Assembly: GCA_009692685.1 (NCBI GenBank)
Contig: SHYS01000002.1
Location: 1-64,000 of the forward strand
Source of the DNA: Dehalococcoidia bacterium
Lineage (GTDB): Bacteria; Chloroflexota; Dehalococcoidia; UBA2979
Direction of reading: 5' to 3'
Length of the DNA stretch: 64,000 nucleotides
The translations under genes were made by a program, and so were the position numbers. Under the pieces are notes generated by a model that was not told the DNA's origin, searched no databases, and saw only the letters and a program-made list of their open reading frames with translations. Below, one piece after another: positions 63,288 through 64,000 of the stretch; position 1 is the stretch's first letter; each line of letters opens with the position of its first letter.

Positions 63288-63746
63288 ATGACGAGTGAAG
63301 CCACGCAGGAAGCACAGTTCGAGTACGACCGCAGCGTCGTGGGTGTGCAAGTTCCCCTCGGTGAGTTCACCATCTCCACAGAGCAGGTGAAGAAGTACTG
63401 CGAGACCATGGGCGAGTCGAACCCGAAGTTCACCGGCGGCGAGATTGCGCCCCCCGGGATGCTGAGCTCGGTCTCCTTCGGTGGCGGCGCCGCCCTCGAC
63501 CCCAAGGTGAAGTTCGGCAACACCACCTTCATGGCCGGAACTCGCATGGAGCTCTCACGCGAGCTGACCGTCGGTAAGCCCATCAAGGCGCAGACCTCCG
63601 TGAAGGAGGTCTACGGCAAGACCGGACGCACCGGCACGATGGTCTTCGTCGTACGGCGTACCGAGTTCCTCGACGCCGCCAGCGGCAACCTGCTGGGGGC
63701 CATGGAGCAGTCCACCGTGCACCGTGAGACGGAGGCGGCCCAATGA
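63288..63746 (+). CDS. MaoC-like dehydratase subunit (FAS1-dehydratase-like N-terminal domain)
   Basis: 152 aa. A hot-dog fold: GEFTISTEQVKKYCETMGESNPKF, IAPPGMLSSVSFGGGAALDPKVKFGNTTFMAGTRMELSRELTVGKPIKAQTSVKEVYGKTGRTGTMVFVV. This N-terminal MaoC-like subunit type pairs with a catalytic MaoC subunit to hydrate enoyl-CoA. The downstream gene overlaps by four bases (ATGA), consistent with a heterodimer. ATG 63288. Ends with TGA. Confidence 0.83.
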   Translation: MTSEATQEAQFEYDRSVVGVQVPLGEFTISTEQVKKYCETMGESNPKFTGGEIAPPGMLSSVSFGGGAALDPKVKFGNTTFMAGTRMELSRELTVGKPIKAQTSVKEVYGKTGRTGTMVFVVRRTEFLDAASGNLLGAMEQSTVHRETEAAQ

Positions 63747-64000
63747 CCGAGGCGCAGCGCTACTTCGGCGAGGTCGACCTCGGCGACGAGTACATGGAAG
63801 AGATGACTCCCACCCCCGAGTTGGTCAAGGACTTCATGGCCCTGAACCCCGCGCGCGGTGGCCCGACAGATGGCCGCTTCACCAGTGATGAGGGCGCTCG
63901 CAGCATCGGCATGCGTGCCGCGATTGTGCCCGGCGTGATGAGCCTGTCGATCATCAGCCGCCTTGTCGAGGACTGGATGGGCCCGCAGGGCACCCTCCAT
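63743..64000 (+). CDS. MaoC-like dehydratase subunit, cut at the right edge
   Basis: 86 codons visible from ATG 63743. GEVDLGDEYMEEMTPTPELVKDFMALNPARGGPTDGRFT, IVPGVMSLSIISRLVEDWMG. The hydratase-2 type pattern (Asp, His) would be DGRFTSDEGA near residue 43 and PGVMS; the usual catalytic His is not obvious in the visible part. Overlaps the preceding MaoC-like gene and is probably its partner. The C-terminus continues beyond the window. Confidence 0.8.
   Translation, partial: MTEAQRYFGEVDLGDEYMEEMTPTPELVKDFMALNPARGGPTDGRFTSDEGARSIGMRAAIVPGVMSLSIISRLVEDWMGPQGTLH

Overview
The window is high-GC bacterial chromosome, densely coded on both strands, with no phage, CRISPR array, insertion sequence or rRNA visible. 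Menaquinone synthesis, many CaiB/BaiF CoA-transferases and acyl-CoA dehydrogenases, a BTAD regulator and a PhoR/PhoB-Pst locus suggest an aerobic heterotroph. I favour Chloroflexota (Dehalococcoidia/SAR202-like), with Actinomycetota as the alternative. This is inference from gene content, not a phylogenetic result.

Layout. 1-11.3 kb: dnaN (running off the left edge), a HAD hydrolase, an excisionase-type regulator, dinB, a membrane protein, a riboflavin operon (dcd-ribD-ribE-ribBA-ribH), a SIMPL lipoprotein, and an ECF sigma/anti-sigma pair. 11.4-18.3 kb: fructose-bisphosphate aldolase, lepB, pyrE, a flotillin-like SPFH protein with a tandem-repeat N-terminus, and a cation exchanger. 18.3-26.5 kb: amidase, two proteins with a shared SH3-like module, an MBL hydrolase, a PAC2 protein, and a thiolase with its DUF35 partner. 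26.5-31.5 kb: pstS-pstC-pstA-phoB-phoR, lacking pstB and phoU. 31.6-43.7 kb: a spermidine-synthase-like fusion, three CoA-transferases, two acyl-CoA dehydrogenases, an aldo-keto reductase, a BTAD regulator, and truncated TadE and CAP genes. 43.8-45 kb: gene fragments and a tRNA-Lys. 45-53.3 kb: acetyl-CoA synthetase, a VapBC-like pair, a phosphotriesterase-family protein, an alcohol dehydrogenase, an M28 peptidase and a matrixin-like protease. 53.5-60.5 kb: a compact menaquinone operon menF-D-H-B-A-C. 60.5-64 kb: an unknown protein, a lone DppB-type permease, a PHP protein and a two-gene MaoC dehydratase.

The most unusual property is the state of the left 45 kb. At least ten otherwise recognisable genes there are interrupted by in-frame stops, single-base frameshifts or both. 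All 14 in-frame stops I could place are TAG, and 12 lie in CTAG, one C:G to T:A transition away from CCAG or CTGG. TAG is also the normal terminator there (27 of 34 intact genes), against 4 of 18 in the right 19 kb, where no gene is broken. Amber readthrough, a mutational bias, modification-linked sequencing error and a chimeric join near 44 kb are all open. Differing inferred residues (Gln at one site, Trp at others) and the accompanying indels favour error or decay over a dedicated recoding system.
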